NCBI GenBank assembly: GCA_026991575.1 | Contig: JALXBF010000118.1 | Coordinates: 62,001 to 126,000, forward strand | Source of the DNA: Planctomycetota bacterium | GTDB taxonomy: Bacteria > Planctomycetota > Planctomycetia > JALXBF01 | DNA length: 64,000 bases | Direction of reading: 5' to 3' | In this document: positions 9,585 through 19,448 of the stretch, in pieces | Layout: the number at the start of each line of letters is the position of its first letter | Numbering within the stretch: position 1 is the stretch's first letter | Notes under the pieces: model-generated | The model's database searches: none | Seen by the model: only the letters and a program-made list of their open reading frames with translations | Told to the model about the DNA's origin: nothing | Position numbers and translations under genes: made by a program

Positions 9585-10889
9585 CTACGGGTTCTTTCGC
9601 AAAAAGAGCCACACCCACCCGTGGTACTCGCGCGATCGGGGTAGTTGGGAGGAGATCTGCCGGTACTCGGTCAGCGTCTTCTGCAGCTGCTCTTGCAGCG
9701 TCGCCCGAGCCTGGGGGTCCTTGGCGCGGGCAAGCTGTCTGGCCAGTCGAGCATACTCGGCAAGCTTCTGCTGAGCTTTCTCGCGCAACGCAGCGACCCG
9801 CTCGGATTGCTCGCTGCTGAGGCTCTGCGGACCGGGCCGCCACGAGCAAAAGTCGCCCAGCAGAATGTCCAGCAAGCCATCGCCGTTGTAATCGGTGACG
9901 CAGATCTTTGCACGCATACCGTGGCGAGGCTTGTCGGGACGGTCGCTTGCCCCAGGGCCAATGATCTGACGGCCGGCAGCAAGCCGCGGTGACTCGCGGC
10001 TGCCGACGTTCTCAAAGAGCCACACGCTGCCGTTGCCTGCGCCGACGAGCAGATCCAGATCACCGTCACCGTCCCAGTCGGCCACGGCGGGACCGGCATC
10101 GCCGGAGGCGACTCTCAGAGGCTTGCCCTGGACCAGAAGCTTCTCTGCCGGACCGAACGCAGGCGCTTTCGGCGTACCTTCGTTGGGAACGAGCCAGACG
10201 TTGCCCCGAATGTCACCGACGATGAGATCGTAGTCCCCGTCACCGTCCCAGTCAGCCACACAAACAGCCGACGCGCAGCCAGTCCGCCCCACCGGGGTGC
10301 CGGCTGGAAACTCGTGACGCTGCCCGTTATAGATGACGACAGTCTTCTGGTCCGTTTGTTCGATCTCGGCATCACCAACCACAACCACCATGCGGCCTGA
10401 CTTGCGGATGCCGCCGCCAACGTTGATGACCCGACCGTCCTGATGCCTGAGCTTCTGTGGAGCGGCAAAATCACCGTTCGGCAGTCGCTTGAAGAAGTAG
10501 ATTTCACCGGGCCACGAGCCAGAGATCAGGTCCGTGAGACCGTCACCGTCCAGGTCCACTAACTGTGGACCAAAGCCGATGCATCACCCAGCAGGGACAC
10601 AGCCCTCCGGCTTGCCGTCTTTGAACAGCTTGCCGGGGCCGAAGCGGGGGGCATCGTTCGTACCGACGTTCTTGAAGATCCAAAGCTTACCGCCTCCGAA
10701 CTGGCCGACCAGCAGATCCCGGACTCCATCACCGTCGAAGTCGGCCAGTAGCGGTGCTGCATGGCCGACCTCAACATCGATCGGTTTCCCATCTGCTTCA
10801 ATGCGAACCGGTGGGTGGAACAGTTCATCAGCCCAGGCACCAGCCGTCAGCGCCGCAACAGCGGCAAGTACTGCAGAGCTTAGACGCAT
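9585..10889 (-). CDS. Secreted FG-GAP/VCBS repeat protein, probable selenoprotein (in-frame UGA)
   Basis: The gene is one open frame broken only by TGA at 10586-10584. Read as selenocysteine it gives 434 residues. Residues 1-20 form a signal peptide (MRLSSAVLAA...AWA). FG-GAP/beta-propeller calcium-type repeats follow, each with D-x-D-G-D-G (DFDGDGVRDLL near 50, DLDGDGLTDLI near 113, DWDGDGDYDLI, DWDGDGDLDLL, DYNGDGLLDIL). Sec is residue 102, next to Cys 103, in GCVPAG-U-CIGFGPQ. As I recall, planctomycete relatives have Cys-Cys here. The C-terminal 80 residues are helical and Lys/Gln-rich. ATG 10889 has GGGAGG 7 nt upstream; a TTG at 10907 is less likely. A pseudogene with one nonsense mutation is the alternative, argued against by the SECIS-like hairpin and the Cys position. 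Confidence 0.82.
10553..10571 (-). promoter_or_regulatory. Candidate bacterial SECIS hairpin of the FG-GAP gene
   Basis: Read on the minus strand, 12 nt after the UGA comes GGTCCAC (10571-10565), loop AGTTA (10564-10560), GTGGACC (10559-10553): a perfect 7-bp stem with a 5-nt loop. The loop starts 20 nt past the UGA and has G at its second position. This satisfies the published bacterial SECIS pattern (loop 16-37 nt from UGA, stem 4-16 bp, loop 3-14 nt, G in the first two loop positions). Folded by eye only. Confidence 0.7.
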
Positions 10890-11803
10890 CGCTTGGCCTC
10901 CCGACAATCACCGAGGTGCAGTCGACGAACACGACCACCAGTATAGCGAATCGAACGGCCCAGCCGACGATGCCGTCGTCGGGGCGACGAAGGCACCTCC
11001 GCTGTCCCCGGTACATCGGCGTTGCCGGTCACGCACGTGCCGTCTCGGCCAGCTGGTCGGAGCAACGGAGCATTTGCCGAAGCGTTGCGCCATAAACACG
11101 CCGCTTTCTTGCATGCATTCTTCGGGGGGGGAATACGAAGGCACCATGACGAGGCGCGGGTAACGACCGCTCCCAGATACCGAGGGGGGTACGACCTGGG
11201 CCGATGGCGGCGCATCGGGGCTCGACTGGGCGGACAAACCCGTGGAAGGGCGTAACGGCCCACCTGGTGCGTTGAAGTACGACGCCCTTGCGTTCTGGCT
11301 TCTGGGCGGTGGTGCAGCACTGCCGAATTGTCACTGCCGGGCCATGATGCAGCGACGAGCGGTGACATGGTGTCGATCGATGAGTGGTCTCCGAGCCCAT
11401 CGTCTAGCTCACCGAGGACATCGCACTGCTGCTCCTGCTGCCAGGCACATCTTCCAACGGTGGCAGCCCAAGCGTGTCGTCAACCAAGGATGGTCATAGC
11501 GCGGCGTGGTGTGCATCCGGGGGCGGTGAGGTGGTGGACGCGGGTCTGTGGCATTACTTCGGCCGGTGTTCCAGGCGTCGTTGTCGCCGTCGTGGGGCGG
11601 GGAAGCCCGGGGCGGTACCGGACGGTGCCGAATCGCAGGAGCGATTGGCATGCCAGCTGGCCGAGGTCGCTTGCTGCGGCCTTGGTTGGGCGACCGTGTA
11701 CGCAGCGGCTGAACGGGCCCCAGGGGCCCGCCAGCCGGTTTGCATCGGCGAGGCGGCTCGCTAAGCTAGTAGACAGTGACGCGACCGTTTCAGGGAGAAC
11801 GCC
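10890..11803. other. Gene-free spacer between divergent genes
   Basis: About 900 bases between the divergently transcribed FG-GAP gene (minus) and the aldo/keto reductase gene (plus), so promoters for both directions should be here. No frame has a recognisable domain. I saw no tRNA, no repeat array and no IS remnant. An 8-base G run occurs near 11124. Confidence 0.45.
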
Positions 11804-12802
11804 ATGGCTGGAGCGAACCGAGCCGATCTGAGCCGTAGGTCATTTCTGAAGCTGTCTGGTACAGCGGCGGGGGCCCTGTGGTTGGCGAAGAGAACTGAGG
11901 GTGCCGATCCGAGGCCACAGCGGGTGCCGCAAACGGTGTTGGGGAGGACGGGACAGCAGGTTTCGCGGCTTGGCGTTGGCTGTGCTCCCCTGCAGCGGCC
12001 TCACGTGAAGCGTGAGGATATCGAGGAGCTGGTGGACCGGGCGCTGAGCCTCGGCGTGAACTACTTCGATGTCGCCCCGAATTACGGCAACCCGCAGATC
12101 GGCTTTTCCGAAGAGAAGCTGGGACCGGTGATCAAGCACGTGCGTGAAGAGATCTTCCTGGTGACGAAGACTGAGGAGCCGACCTACGAGGGCACGTGGC
12201 GCCTGCTGCGCCAGAGTCTCCGTCGTCTGCAGACCGATTACCTTGATCTGGTGCACCTGCACAACTTCGGCTACGAGCCGCGATTTAAGGACCTGGAGTT
12301 GGTTTTCAGCGATCGTGGTGCGCTCGGTGCGCTGCGTGAGGCGAAGCGGAAAGGAGTGATCCGTTTCATCGGTGCCAGCGGCCACCTGCATCCGTCCCGT
12401 TTCCACGCCGTCCTGGACACGGGCGAGATCGACGTGCTGATGAATGCCGTCAACTTCATCGTCTGCCACGTCTATGACTTCGAGCACAAGGTCTGGTCGC
12501 GGGCGCGGCGTGAGAATTTGGGGTTGGTCGCCATGAAGGTCCTGGGCGGTCGTGGTCGAGAAGGGGGCTTCAGGATACCGGAGCAGTTCTACGAGCAGGC
12601 GATCCGGTATGCGCTATCCATTCCTGGGGTGCACGTTGCGGTGATTGGGACGGAGAACGCTCGCGAGCTACAGGAGGCTGCCGACGTAGTCGCTGCCTTT
12701 CGGCCGCTCAGCCCGGAAGAGAAGCATCGGCTGCTGATGGAGGGGTTGCGGTTGGCCGCGACCCCGGCCTGGCGCACCGCATACGGAACGCCCACTCTGT
12801 AA
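11804..12802 (+). CDS. Aldo/keto reductase with Tat signal peptide
   Basis: 332-residue aldo/keto reductase family protein with an N-terminal twin-arginine signal (SRRSFLKLSGTAAGALWLA, residues 10-28), so it is probably exported folded with its nicotinamide or other cofactor. The TIM-barrel catalytic set is present: Asp and Tyr in NYFDVAPNYG (about residues 89 and 94), Lys in FLVTKTEEP and His in LVHLHNFG. It is one of the periplasmic AKRs frequent in PVC genomes; the substrate is unknown. GGGAGA lies upstream of the ATG. The MFS transporter follows 62 nt later, so the two may form an operon for uptake and reduction of a carbonyl or sugar compound. Confidence 0.9.
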   Translation: MAGANRADLSRRSFLKLSGTAAGALWLAKRTEGADPRPQRVPQTVLGRTGQQVSRLGVGCAPLQRPHVKREDIEELVDRALSLGVNYFDVAPNYGNPQIGFSEEKLGPVIKHVREEIFLVTKTEEPTYEGTWRLLRQSLRRLQTDYLDLVHLHNFGYEPRFKDLELVFSDRGALGALREAKRKGVIRFIGASGHLHPSRFHAVLDTGEIDVLMNAVNFIVCHVYDFEHKVWSRARRENLGLVAMKVLGGRGREGGFRIPEQFYEQAIRYALSIPGVHVAVIGTENARELQEAADVVAAFRPLSPEEKHRLLMEGLRLAATPAWRTAYGTPTL

Positions 12803-12864
12803 TCTCTGCGGCGAGGCTGCCGCAGCACACCCTCCGCGAACCCGATGACCTGTCAGCGTGTGGA

Positions 12865-14157
12865 ATGTCGATGAGCGATCAGCCGAGACCCACCGACGAA
12901 CGGAAGAAGTGGTACGCAGGCGTTACAACCTACCATTGGATCGTGCTTGCCATCGCCTCAGCTGGCTGGGTGTTTGACGTCTTCGAAGGCCAGCTGTTCA
13001 ATCTAACCCGTGCCCAGATGCTTCCGGAAATCCTGGGCGTACCGCCTGAGCACGAGAAAGTGAAGTTTTTTGGCGACGTGATGCTGGCTGTGTTCCTGGT
13101 GGGGGGCACGGTGGGCGGGGTGCTGTTCGGGTCGCTCGCGGACCGAATCGGACGACGTCCAACGATGGTCATCACGATTCTGGTGTATTCGGTCTTCTCT
13201 GGACTGACGTACTTCGCGACCCATTGGGTCCACGTTGCCGTGCTCCGGTTCCTGGTGGCGATGGGCGTCGGCGGCGAATGGGCGGTTGCTGCCGCACTGG
13301 TGGCCGAAGTTTTCCCTGGCGGAGCGCGCGCGGTGGCCGGTGGCATCTTTCACGCCAGCAGCGTATTGGGCACCTGGGGCGCATCGGTCGTGGCGCTGGC
13401 AGTGGGGGCGAACTGGCGGTACGCCTACCTGATCGGCATTGCCCCGGCGCTGCTGACGCTCTTGGTACGCTGGCTGGTGCGGGAGTCGGAGATGTGGCAG
13501 GAATCGGTGGATGAGGGGGAGAGTACGGGCAGTGTCCGTGAGTTGCTGGCCAGCTCTCCGTGGCGCCTGCGTGCCATCTGCGCCATGCTCCTGGCGGCCG
13601 TTGGCCTGGCAACCTTCTGGGGGATCACGGTTGCCGGTCAGGACCTGGCGCGCGAGCGGCTGATTGCCGAGGGCGTGAGTCCTGAGGTCGCGGCAGAGCG
13701 GGCCAAGTTTGCCTACGGCTGGATCCAGACCCTCGGAGGCGGTCTGGGATTGATTGCATTTGCACCGTTTGCGAATCGCTTTGGGCGCCGTCGTGCCTTT
13801 GTGCTCTTTCACCTCGGGGCCGTTGCATCCGTGCTTGCCGTCTGCTATTTGCCGCGTAGTTACAACCAGCTTCTCGTGCTGCTGCCGATCTTCGGGTTTC
13901 TGACGCTGGGCATGCACGCCGGCTATGCGATCTATTTCCCGGAGCTTTTTCCCACGCGGCTACGTGCCACGGGAACAAGCTTCGGCTTCAACGTGGGCCG
14001 GTTGGTAGCAGCGCCGATGCTATGGGTATCCGGTCATCTCAAAGGAACGCTGGGACTGCCCAAGGCCCTGCTGCTGCTGTCGCTGCTGTACATCGTCGGC
14101 CTGCTTGCGTTACTACCGTTGCCGGAGACCCGCGGGCGTGAGTTGATCCAGCGGTGA
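12865..14157 (+). CDS. MFS transporter (sugar/metabolite:H+ symporter type)
   Basis: 430-residue integral membrane protein of the major facilitator superfamily with about 12 membrane spans. Motif A occurs after span 2 as GSLADRIGRRPTM (about residues 90-102), and the matching loop of the second half reads ANRFGRRRAF. The family most resembled is the sugar-phosphate/metabolite:H+ symporter group, with WVFDVFEGQLF in span 1. The substrate cannot be read from sequence. The gene ends at TGA 14157, two bases before the convergent stop of the next minus-strand gene at 14160. A second ATG at 12871 is an alternative start. Confidence 0.9.
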   Translation: MSMSDQPRPTDERKKWYAGVTTYHWIVLAIASAGWVFDVFEGQLFNLTRAQMLPEILGVPPEHEKVKFFGDVMLAVFLVGGTVGGVLFGSLADRIGRRPTMVITILVYSVFSGLTYFATHWVHVAVLRFLVAMGVGGEWAVAAALVAEVFPGGARAVAGGIFHASSVLGTWGASVVALAVGANWRYAYLIGIAPALLTLLVRWLVRESEMWQESVDEGESTGSVRELLASSPWRLRAICAMLLAAVGLATFWGITVAGQDLARERLIAEGVSPEVAAERAKFAYGWIQTLGGGLGLIAFAPFANRFGRRRAFVLFHLGAVASVLAVCYLPRSYNQLLVLLPIFGFLTLGMHAGYAIYFPELFPTRLRATGTSFGFNVGRLVAAPMLWVSGHLKGTLGLPKALLLLSLLYIVGLLALLPLPETRGRELIQR

Positions 14158-14159
14158 GC

Positions 14160-15089
14160 TCAGTCGGCGAACGCGAACCGGATGATGGCCCACAGGGCTG
14201 GGAAGGCGTCCTTCCACGAGATCTTCTTGCCCTCGCTATAGTCACGGCCTGAGTAGCTGATGGGCATCTCGTACACACGCAACCGCCGACGTGCAACCTT
14301 GGCGGTCAGCTCCGGTTCGATCCCGAAACGATTCGACTTCAGCGTGGGCGCGATCTCCTGAATCACTTCCCGTCGGAACACTTTGTAGCAGGTTTCCATG
14401 TCGGTTAGGTTCAGATTGGTGAACATATTCGAGATGGTCGTCAGGACCTTGTTGCCCACATAATGCCAGAAGAACAGCACGCGATGGGTCTCGCCAATGA
14501 ACCGGGAACCGTACACAACGTCGGCGCGACCATCAAGAATGGGCTGAATCAGCAGTGGGTACTCTTCCGGGTTGTACTCGAGGTCCGCATCCTGCACGAC
14601 CACGATGTCGCCGGTAACCTTCTGGAAGCCGGTCTTCAGGGCGGCTCCCTTGCCCCGGTTCACCTCGTGGTAGTAGACGCGGAGCTCATTGAGCACGCCG
14701 CGATCATCGACCTCACTGCCACGTTCCTCGGCCCAGGCGCGGTGTTCCCGTTCGATTTCCCGAAGTAGCTCCCGGGTTCCGTCCGTGCTGCAGTCCTCGA
14801 CCACGACGATTTCCTTCGGGATCCGCACCTGACGCACCCGCTTCAGGATCTCCCGGATCGTATTCCTTTCGTTGTAGACGGGCATGACGACTGAGAGTTT
14901 GAAGTCGGGTGGATAGTCGATGAACAGCCCGAGCCTTCGGCATACCGCTTCGCCCAACAGCTCCCGCAGCGCGACGCGAAGCCGCTCCAGCTCCTCAGGC
15001 TCCAGCACTTCCACGGCCCGTGCCAAGGCCTCTTTTCTCTGTGCTGCTCCTGTCGTTTCGTTTCTTGTTTCGTGTCGGTCCACAGCCAA
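14160..15089 (-). CDS. Glycosyltransferase family 2 (DPM1-like)
   Basis: GT-A fold glycosyltransferase of about 309 residues. After a helical N-terminal extension comes the conserved core: [22 protein letters not shown], the charged [12 protein letters not shown] and the metal-binding QDADLEYNP (DxD-like). Such enzymes transfer a sugar from a nucleotide donor to polyprenyl phosphate or another acceptor at the membrane; there is no strong membrane segment. The start is uncertain. TTG at 15089 has GGAGG 6 nt upstream; GTG codons at 15083 and 15134 are alternatives. It is part of a minus-strand glycan block with the epimerase and second DPM1-like gene downstream in coordinate. Confidence 0.88.
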   Translation of the reverse strand: MAVDRHETRNETTGAAQRKEALARAVEVLEPEELERLRVALRELLGEAVCRRLGLFIDYPPDFKLSVVMPVYNERNTIREILKRVRQVRIPKEIVVVEDCSTDGTRELLREIEREHRAWAEERGSEVDDRGVLNELRVYYHEVNRGKGAALKTGFQKVTGDIVVVQDADLEYNPEEYPLLIQPILDGRADVVYGSRFIGETHRVLFFWHYVGNKVLTTISNMFTNLNLTDMETCYKVFRREVIQEIAPTLKSNRFGIEPELTAKVARRRLRVYEMPISYSGRDYSEGKKISWKDAFPALWAIIRFAFAD

Positions 15090-15185
15090 GCCTGACCTCC
15101 GCAACAGAGCTGTGCCTATGCCCGCGGAGTACACATGCGCGAGCGGATATCTTCCCTTGTTACGTAGAACAATTCGGTCGCGGTT

Positions 15186-16142
15186 TCAATGCCAACGTTC
15201 GCGTCGGAACCAAGCGGCGAAATGTCGGATGCCGTCCTCGATCGGTACCTTCGGCTCGTAGCCGAACCATTCCCGGGCTCGCGTGATGTCGGCACACGTG
15301 ATCGGCATTTCGCCCAGCTGTGCCGGCAACTCCTCCACCTGTGCCCTCTTGCCCAGAGCTTCCTCCAGGAGCCCGACGATACGCCGGATTTCGACCGGGC
15401 GGTGGTTGCCCAGGTTTACCTCCGTACCCACTCGATCGCTCCGCCAGGCAGCGACCGTGCCATCGATGATATCGTCGATGTACGTGAAATCACGCCGGGC
15501 CCGCCCACCGGCAAAGAGCGGTAACGGGCGGCCGTCACGGATTGCGGACGCGAAGATGTGCATGGCGAGGTCCGGGCGAAGTCGTGGGCCGTAGACACTG
15601 AAGTAGCGCAGACTCAACGTGGGCAGGCCGTAAAGCTGGTGATACAGCCTGCAGAGGTGTTCGGTAGTTCGTTTGGTCACGCCGTACGGGCTGGCCGGGA
15701 CGCTGCCGAGCCGGTCCTCACGGAAAGGAGCCTGTGCATCGGCGCCATAGACCGTGGAGGAAGAGGCTGAAATGAACCGCCGGCAGCCCACGTCGCGTGC
15801 CACTTCTAGCAGCGTCAGGGTGCCGGTAATGTTGACGTCCACATACCGGAACGGCTCCCGGATGCTGGGCCGAACGCCCGCGTGGGCCGCCAGATGAATG
15901 ATGTCGGTAACCGCGTACCGACGGCATACGTTCCGCAGCAGGTTGGCGTCCCGAATGTCGCCTTCCACGAGCACGAAACGGTCGTGACCGACCACGCCCC
16001 GTAGGTTCTCACGCTTCCAGCGCGGGTCGTAGAAGTCGTTGAAGTTATCCAGACAGACGACCGTCTCCTCAGTATCCCGGAGCAGGCGTTCCACAAGGTG
16101 GCTACCGATGAAGCCGGCGCCTCCCGTTACCAGAATGCTCAT
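15186..16142 (-). CDS. NAD-dependent sugar-nucleotide epimerase/dehydratase
   Basis: 318-residue extended short-chain dehydrogenase. The N-terminal NAD motif is TGGAGFIGSH (residues 6-15), and the catalytic Tyr-x-x-x-Lys is in SPYGVTKRTTEHL. Overall pattern (LAAHAGVRPSIREPFRYVDVN, YFSVYGPRLRPDLA) fits UDP-glucuronate 4-epimerase-like enzymes, but the exact sugar is not decided by sequence. It would supply nucleotide sugars for the neighbouring glycosyltransferases. GAGGTG lies just before ATG 16142. Spacing of 30 nt to the upstream DPM1-like gene suggests one transcript. Confidence 0.9.
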   Translation of the reverse strand: MSILVTGGAGFIGSHLVERLLRDTEETVVCLDNFNDFYDPRWKRENLRGVVGHDRFVLVEGDIRDANLLRNVCRRYAVTDIIHLAAHAGVRPSIREPFRYVDVNITGTLTLLEVARDVGCRRFISASSSTVYGADAQAPFREDRLGSVPASPYGVTKRTTEHLCRLYHQLYGLPTLSLRYFSVYGPRLRPDLAMHIFASAIRDGRPLPLFAGGRARRDFTYIDDIIDGTVAAWRSDRVGTEVNLGNHRPVEIRRIVGLLEEALGKRAQVEELPAQLGEMPITCADITRAREWFGYEPKVPIEDGIRHFAAWFRRERWH

Positions 16143-16172
16143 GGCACCTCGTCCTTACCCCTCGCTACCAGC

Positions 16173-16901
16173 TCACTTGCGCTTGGCGACAATCAGACCC
16201 ACCATACCGGCCAGCCCCAGGCCGGCGATCAGCACCACGGCGCGTACCGCTTCGCCCGCGTTGATCTTTGACTGCCCGTATCTGCGATCGCGGAACACGA
16301 TGGGCACCTCGCGGAAAAGTGCCCCGGTTAGCCTGAGCCGAAACAGGATCTCCTCCTGAAAAGAGTAGCCCCGAGACCAGATGTCAGCCCAGTCCAGCAG
16401 CCGCAGGACGTCGCTGCGGTACAGGCGGTAGGCGCCGCTGATGTCGCGGACCGTCAGGCCAAGCCATAACCGGCCGTAGGTGTTGATGAGCAAGCTCATG
16501 AGCTGCCGGTGCCAGGGCCAGTTCACGACGCCTCCGCCGTGCGTGTATCGCGATCCGATGGCGACGTCTGCTCCGGCGGCGAACGCACGCAGCAGGCCAG
16601 GGAGATAGCAGGGATCGTGGCTGAAGTCCGCGTCCATCACGATCACGGCCTCGGCACCCCACTGCAAACCGGCCTTGAGCCCCGCGATCGTGGCAGTTCC
16701 CAGCCCGAGCTTCCCGGGACGGTGCAGCACGTGAACGCGGCTACACTCGGCGGCGAGCCGCTCTGCGATCTGGCCGGTTCCGTCCGGCGAGTTATCGTCG
16801 ATGACGAGCACGTGGAGGCGGTCGTCGGCGGCCAGCACCTGCCGTACCAGCGGCTCGATATTCTCCCGCTCGTTGTACGTCGGAATCACAACGAGGATCA
16901 T
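16173..16901 (-). CDS. Polyprenol monophosphomannose synthase-like GT2
   Basis: 242-residue GT2 enzyme closely matching bacterial dolichol/polyprenol phosphate mannosyl (or glucosyl) transferases. Motifs: VVIPTYNERENIEPLV at the N-terminus, VIDDNSPDGTG, RPGKLGLGTA, and VMDADFSHDP with the metal-binding DAD. The C-terminus holds a hydrophobic stretch (VVLIAGLGLAGMVGLIV) that may be a single membrane anchor. Product would be a lipid-linked monosaccharide used by membrane glycosyltransferases such as the two GT39-type proteins at 29546-34205; that pairing is inference. Confidence 0.92.
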   Translation of the reverse strand: MILVVIPTYNERENIEPLVRQVLAADDRLHVLVIDDNSPDGTGQIAERLAAECSRVHVLHRPGKLGLGTATIAGLKAGLQWGAEAVIVMDADFSHDPCYLPGLLRAFAAGADVAIGSRYTHGGGVVNWPWHRQLMSLLINTYGRLWLGLTVRDISGAYRLYRSDVLRLLDWADIWSRGYSFQEEILFRLRLTGALFREVPIVFRDRRYGQSKINAGEAVRAVVLIAGLGLAGMVGLIVAKRK

Positions 16902-17038
16902 CAGCGCAGCCGAATTATCGGAGCACGGGGATCGACGGCTCTGCTGGGCGTTGGCCCAACGGGTAGGGGCCCCATCGACTTGCTGCAGTCGCGGTTCGGC
17001 CGGTGCTGCGGCAGACGCTCCGAGCCAGCTCCCTACGG

Positions 17039-18001
17039 TTATCCTGACTGGGCGATCGGTTTGCCGTAAATGGTTGCGTAGTAAGCGACCGTGCGACGGA
17101 GCCCCTCTTCGAACGGCACGACGACATCGTAGCCGAGCTCGCGTCGCGCCCGTTCGATGTCCGCCTGGCTGTGTCGGACGTCACCCGGCCGCGGCGGACC
17201 GTGTACCGGTTCTACGTCCACGCCGATGATCCGTTTCAGGGCCTCGACGAGTTCCAGCAGGTTAATGCGCGAGCCGGTCGCTACGTTGTATACTCTGCCC
17301 GCAACGTGGTCACCGGCGCGGGCTGCCAGCAGGTTGGCGTGGACGACGTTGTCGATGTAGGTGAAGTCGCGCGACTGCCGGCCGTCGCCGTGGATCGTCG
17401 GTGGTTCGCCGTGGAGCAGGGCACGGATGAACAGTGGGATGACGGCCGAGTACGGGCTGTTTGGATCCTGGCGCGGGCCGAACACGTTGAAGTAGCGGAG
17501 CCGGACGGTCTGCAGGCCATAAACCTCGTAGAACGCCGCGCAGTAGTGTTCGCCGGCCAACTTGGCAGCGGCGTAAGGCGACAGAGGGTTCAATGGGGCA
17601 TCTTCGCGGATCGGTAGCCGGTCGCTGCCACCGTAAGCGCTGGAGCTGGCCGCATACACAAAACGGCGCACGCCCGCATCGCGCGCCGCCAGCAGTGTGC
17701 AAAGCGTGCCCGTGACGCAGGCCTCATGAGTAGCCTCCGGATCATCCACACTACGTGCCACCGAAGCCAGCGCAGCCTGATGAAAGACAATCTCCACACC
17801 GCGGCACGCCTCGGCGATGAACGAACGGTCGGCTACTGATCCCTGGCGAAAATCGATCCGATCGAGCACGTCGTGCAGGTTATCCAGGCTCCCGGTGCTG
17901 AGGTCGTCGACAACCACAACCTCCGCGCCCTGCTCGACAAGCTTTCGCACAAGATGGGATCCGATGAAGCCGGCACCACCCGTAACTAGGATCCTGCTCA
18001 C
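17039..18001 (-). CDS. UDP-glucose 4-epimerase-type SDR
   Basis: 320-residue extended SDR. Starting at GTG 18001 (GAGGAAAGG about 10 nt upstream) the protein opens directly with the NAD motif (RILVTGGAGFIGSHLV). The catalytic motif is SPYAAAKLAGEHY, and the sugar-binding YFNVFGPRQDPNSPY block is typical of GalE/WbpP-like epimerases acting on UDP-hexoses or UDP-GlcNAc. A longer frame to 18049 lacks a good start context. It is a second epimerase in this glycan block, only about 35% similar in look to the one at 15186, so probably a different sugar. Confidence 0.9.
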   Translation of the reverse strand: MSRILVTGGAGFIGSHLVRKLVEQGAEVVVVDDLSTGSLDNLHDVLDRIDFRQGSVADRSFIAEACRGVEIVFHQAALASVARSVDDPEATHEACVTGTLCTLLAARDAGVRRFVYAASSSAYGGSDRLPIREDAPLNPLSPYAAAKLAGEHYCAAFYEVYGLQTVRLRYFNVFGPRQDPNSPYSAVIPLFIRALLHGEPPTIHGDGRQSRDFTYIDNVVHANLLAARAGDHVAGRVYNVATGSRINLLELVEALKRIIGVDVEPVHGPPRPGDVRHSQADIERARRELGYDVVVPFEEGLRRTVAYYATIYGKPIAQSG

Positions 18002-18247
18002 CGCTTTGCACCTTTCCTCTGGTACCGTCTGTGCGTCACATGGGACCATCTGTGGGCTACACTTCGCCGAAGGTAGGCTCTCTTTAGCATAGCATGCGTG
18101 TGCCCGCTCACCGTGTGTGGCAACCTACGACCGGGGGGGGCGATGCCCCCGTCCTCGGCTACCTCGTCAGCAGCAGGCTCCCGTCTCCTGGACCGCCGGC
18201 CGAAGCCGCGGCGCTTGAGTACAGTGGCACAGCCCTGAGTCGCGGGA

Positions 18248-19237
18248 CTAGCCCGTCGGAGGCGGCACGACCACCTCGGGGCGGCACCGGCCTGCGAGCA
18301 CGTCGATGATGTTCCACGCGGCACCGACGGCCATCAGATAGAGGGCATCTTCGTCGATCCCGGCCACGTGGGGCGATAGCACCACGGTATCAAACTGCAG
18401 TAGGGGGCTGTCTTCTGCAGGGGGCTCCTGGACGAACACGTCCAGCCCGGCACCGGCCACGTGGCCGTCGCGCAGAGCCTCGACCAGGTCCTCTTCCACG
18501 ATCAGGCCGCCGCGGGCAGTATTGATCAGAATCACGCCGCGCTTCATCTTGGCCAGTGTATGGCGGTTGATCATTCCGGAAGTTGCCTCAGTCAATGGCG
18601 TGTGCAGGCTGATGAAGTCAGCTTCGGCCAGCAGTTCGTCCAGTTCGACCAGGGCCACAGAAAGCCGGCGGGCGGCTGATCGGTTCGGGAAGGTGTCATA
18701 GGCGATCGTCCGCAATCCGAACGCGGCCGCTCGCTCGGCCACCGCCTGCCCGATTCGACCGAAGCCGATCAGCCCCAACGTACGACCGCGCAGTGCGGTC
18801 AGCGGTTCCCGGCTCCAACGTCCGGTCCGTACCTCACGGTCACGCCGCACAACCTGCCGCGCCACGGCCAGCAGCAAGGCGAACGTGTGTTCGGCGACTG
18901 CTTCATGGTTCGTGTTCGGCGTAATCGTGACCGTGATGCCACGCTCAGCGGCGGCGGCTACGTCGACGGAGTCGCTGCCCACGCCGGCGCGAGAGATGAC
19001 CCTCAGGCCGGCCGCCCGCTCGATGACGCGTCGCGTGTACGGCTCACCCCCGGCAATCACCGCTACGATGCGATCATCTGCCAGCCATTCGATCAAGTCC
19101 TCCTCGGTGGCTGCCTCGACGAAGCGTGGTGGAAAAACCGGCTGTAGCCCGTGGCGCATCAGGAGGTGGTAGTAGTCGGTCTTTTGCTCGTAGAGCGGCG
19201 GGCTGACCACAAGCACCCGGTTTGCGTCGGTTGGCAT
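18248..19237 (-). CDS. D-2-hydroxyacid dehydrogenase (phosphoglycerate dehydrogenase-like)
   Basis: 329-residue NAD-dependent D-isomer-specific 2-hydroxyacid dehydrogenase. The nucleotide motif is LGLIGFGRIGQAVAERAA, followed by the family signature around LHTPLTEATSGMIN. Catalytic Arg lies in NTARGGLI, Glu in the DVFVQEPP region and His in VVLSPHVAG. No ACT or other serine-feedback domain is present, so it may be PGDH-like or act on another hydroxyacid. ATG 19237 has AGGAG 7 nt upstream; the upstream frame extension to 19330 has no support. It stands alone, divergent from the ExeA-like gene. Confidence 0.9.
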   Translation of the reverse strand: MPTDANRVLVVSPPLYEQKTDYYHLLMRHGLQPVFPPRFVEAATEEDLIEWLADDRIVAVIAGGEPYTRRVIERAAGLRVISRAGVGSDSVDVAAAAERGITVTITPNTNHEAVAEHTFALLLAVARQVVRRDREVRTGRWSREPLTALRGRTLGLIGFGRIGQAVAERAAAFGLRTIAYDTFPNRSAARRLSVALVELDELLAEADFISLHTPLTEATSGMINRHTLAKMKRGVILINTARGGLIVEEDLVEALRDGHVAGAGLDVFVQEPPAEDSPLLQFDTVVLSPHVAGIDEDALYLMAVGAAWNIIDVLAGRCRPEVVVPPPTG

Positions 19238-19448
19238 GAGCTTTCTCCTGGAGCACAAGCAGGCAACATCGCGCGATTCTACCGGCGAGGCCGGCGACGC
19301 TAAAGCTGCGGCGCGTACGCGATCGATCAATGGTAGTAGCTGGTGACGGCAGCCGAGCCGCCGGTGGCCAATGCTGACGGCGGTCTACTGGCGCACTGGC
19401 CTGTGTCGGGCCGGTTTCGGTTCCGGGTAAGGCGTAGGAGATGCGGGA

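Noticed and set aside
10584-10586. In-frame stop as a simple nonsense mutation (pseudogene)
   Set aside because: The frame is intact on both sides, Cys follows directly, a SECIS-like hairpin is present and a second gene in the window shows the same pattern. It remains the main alternative.
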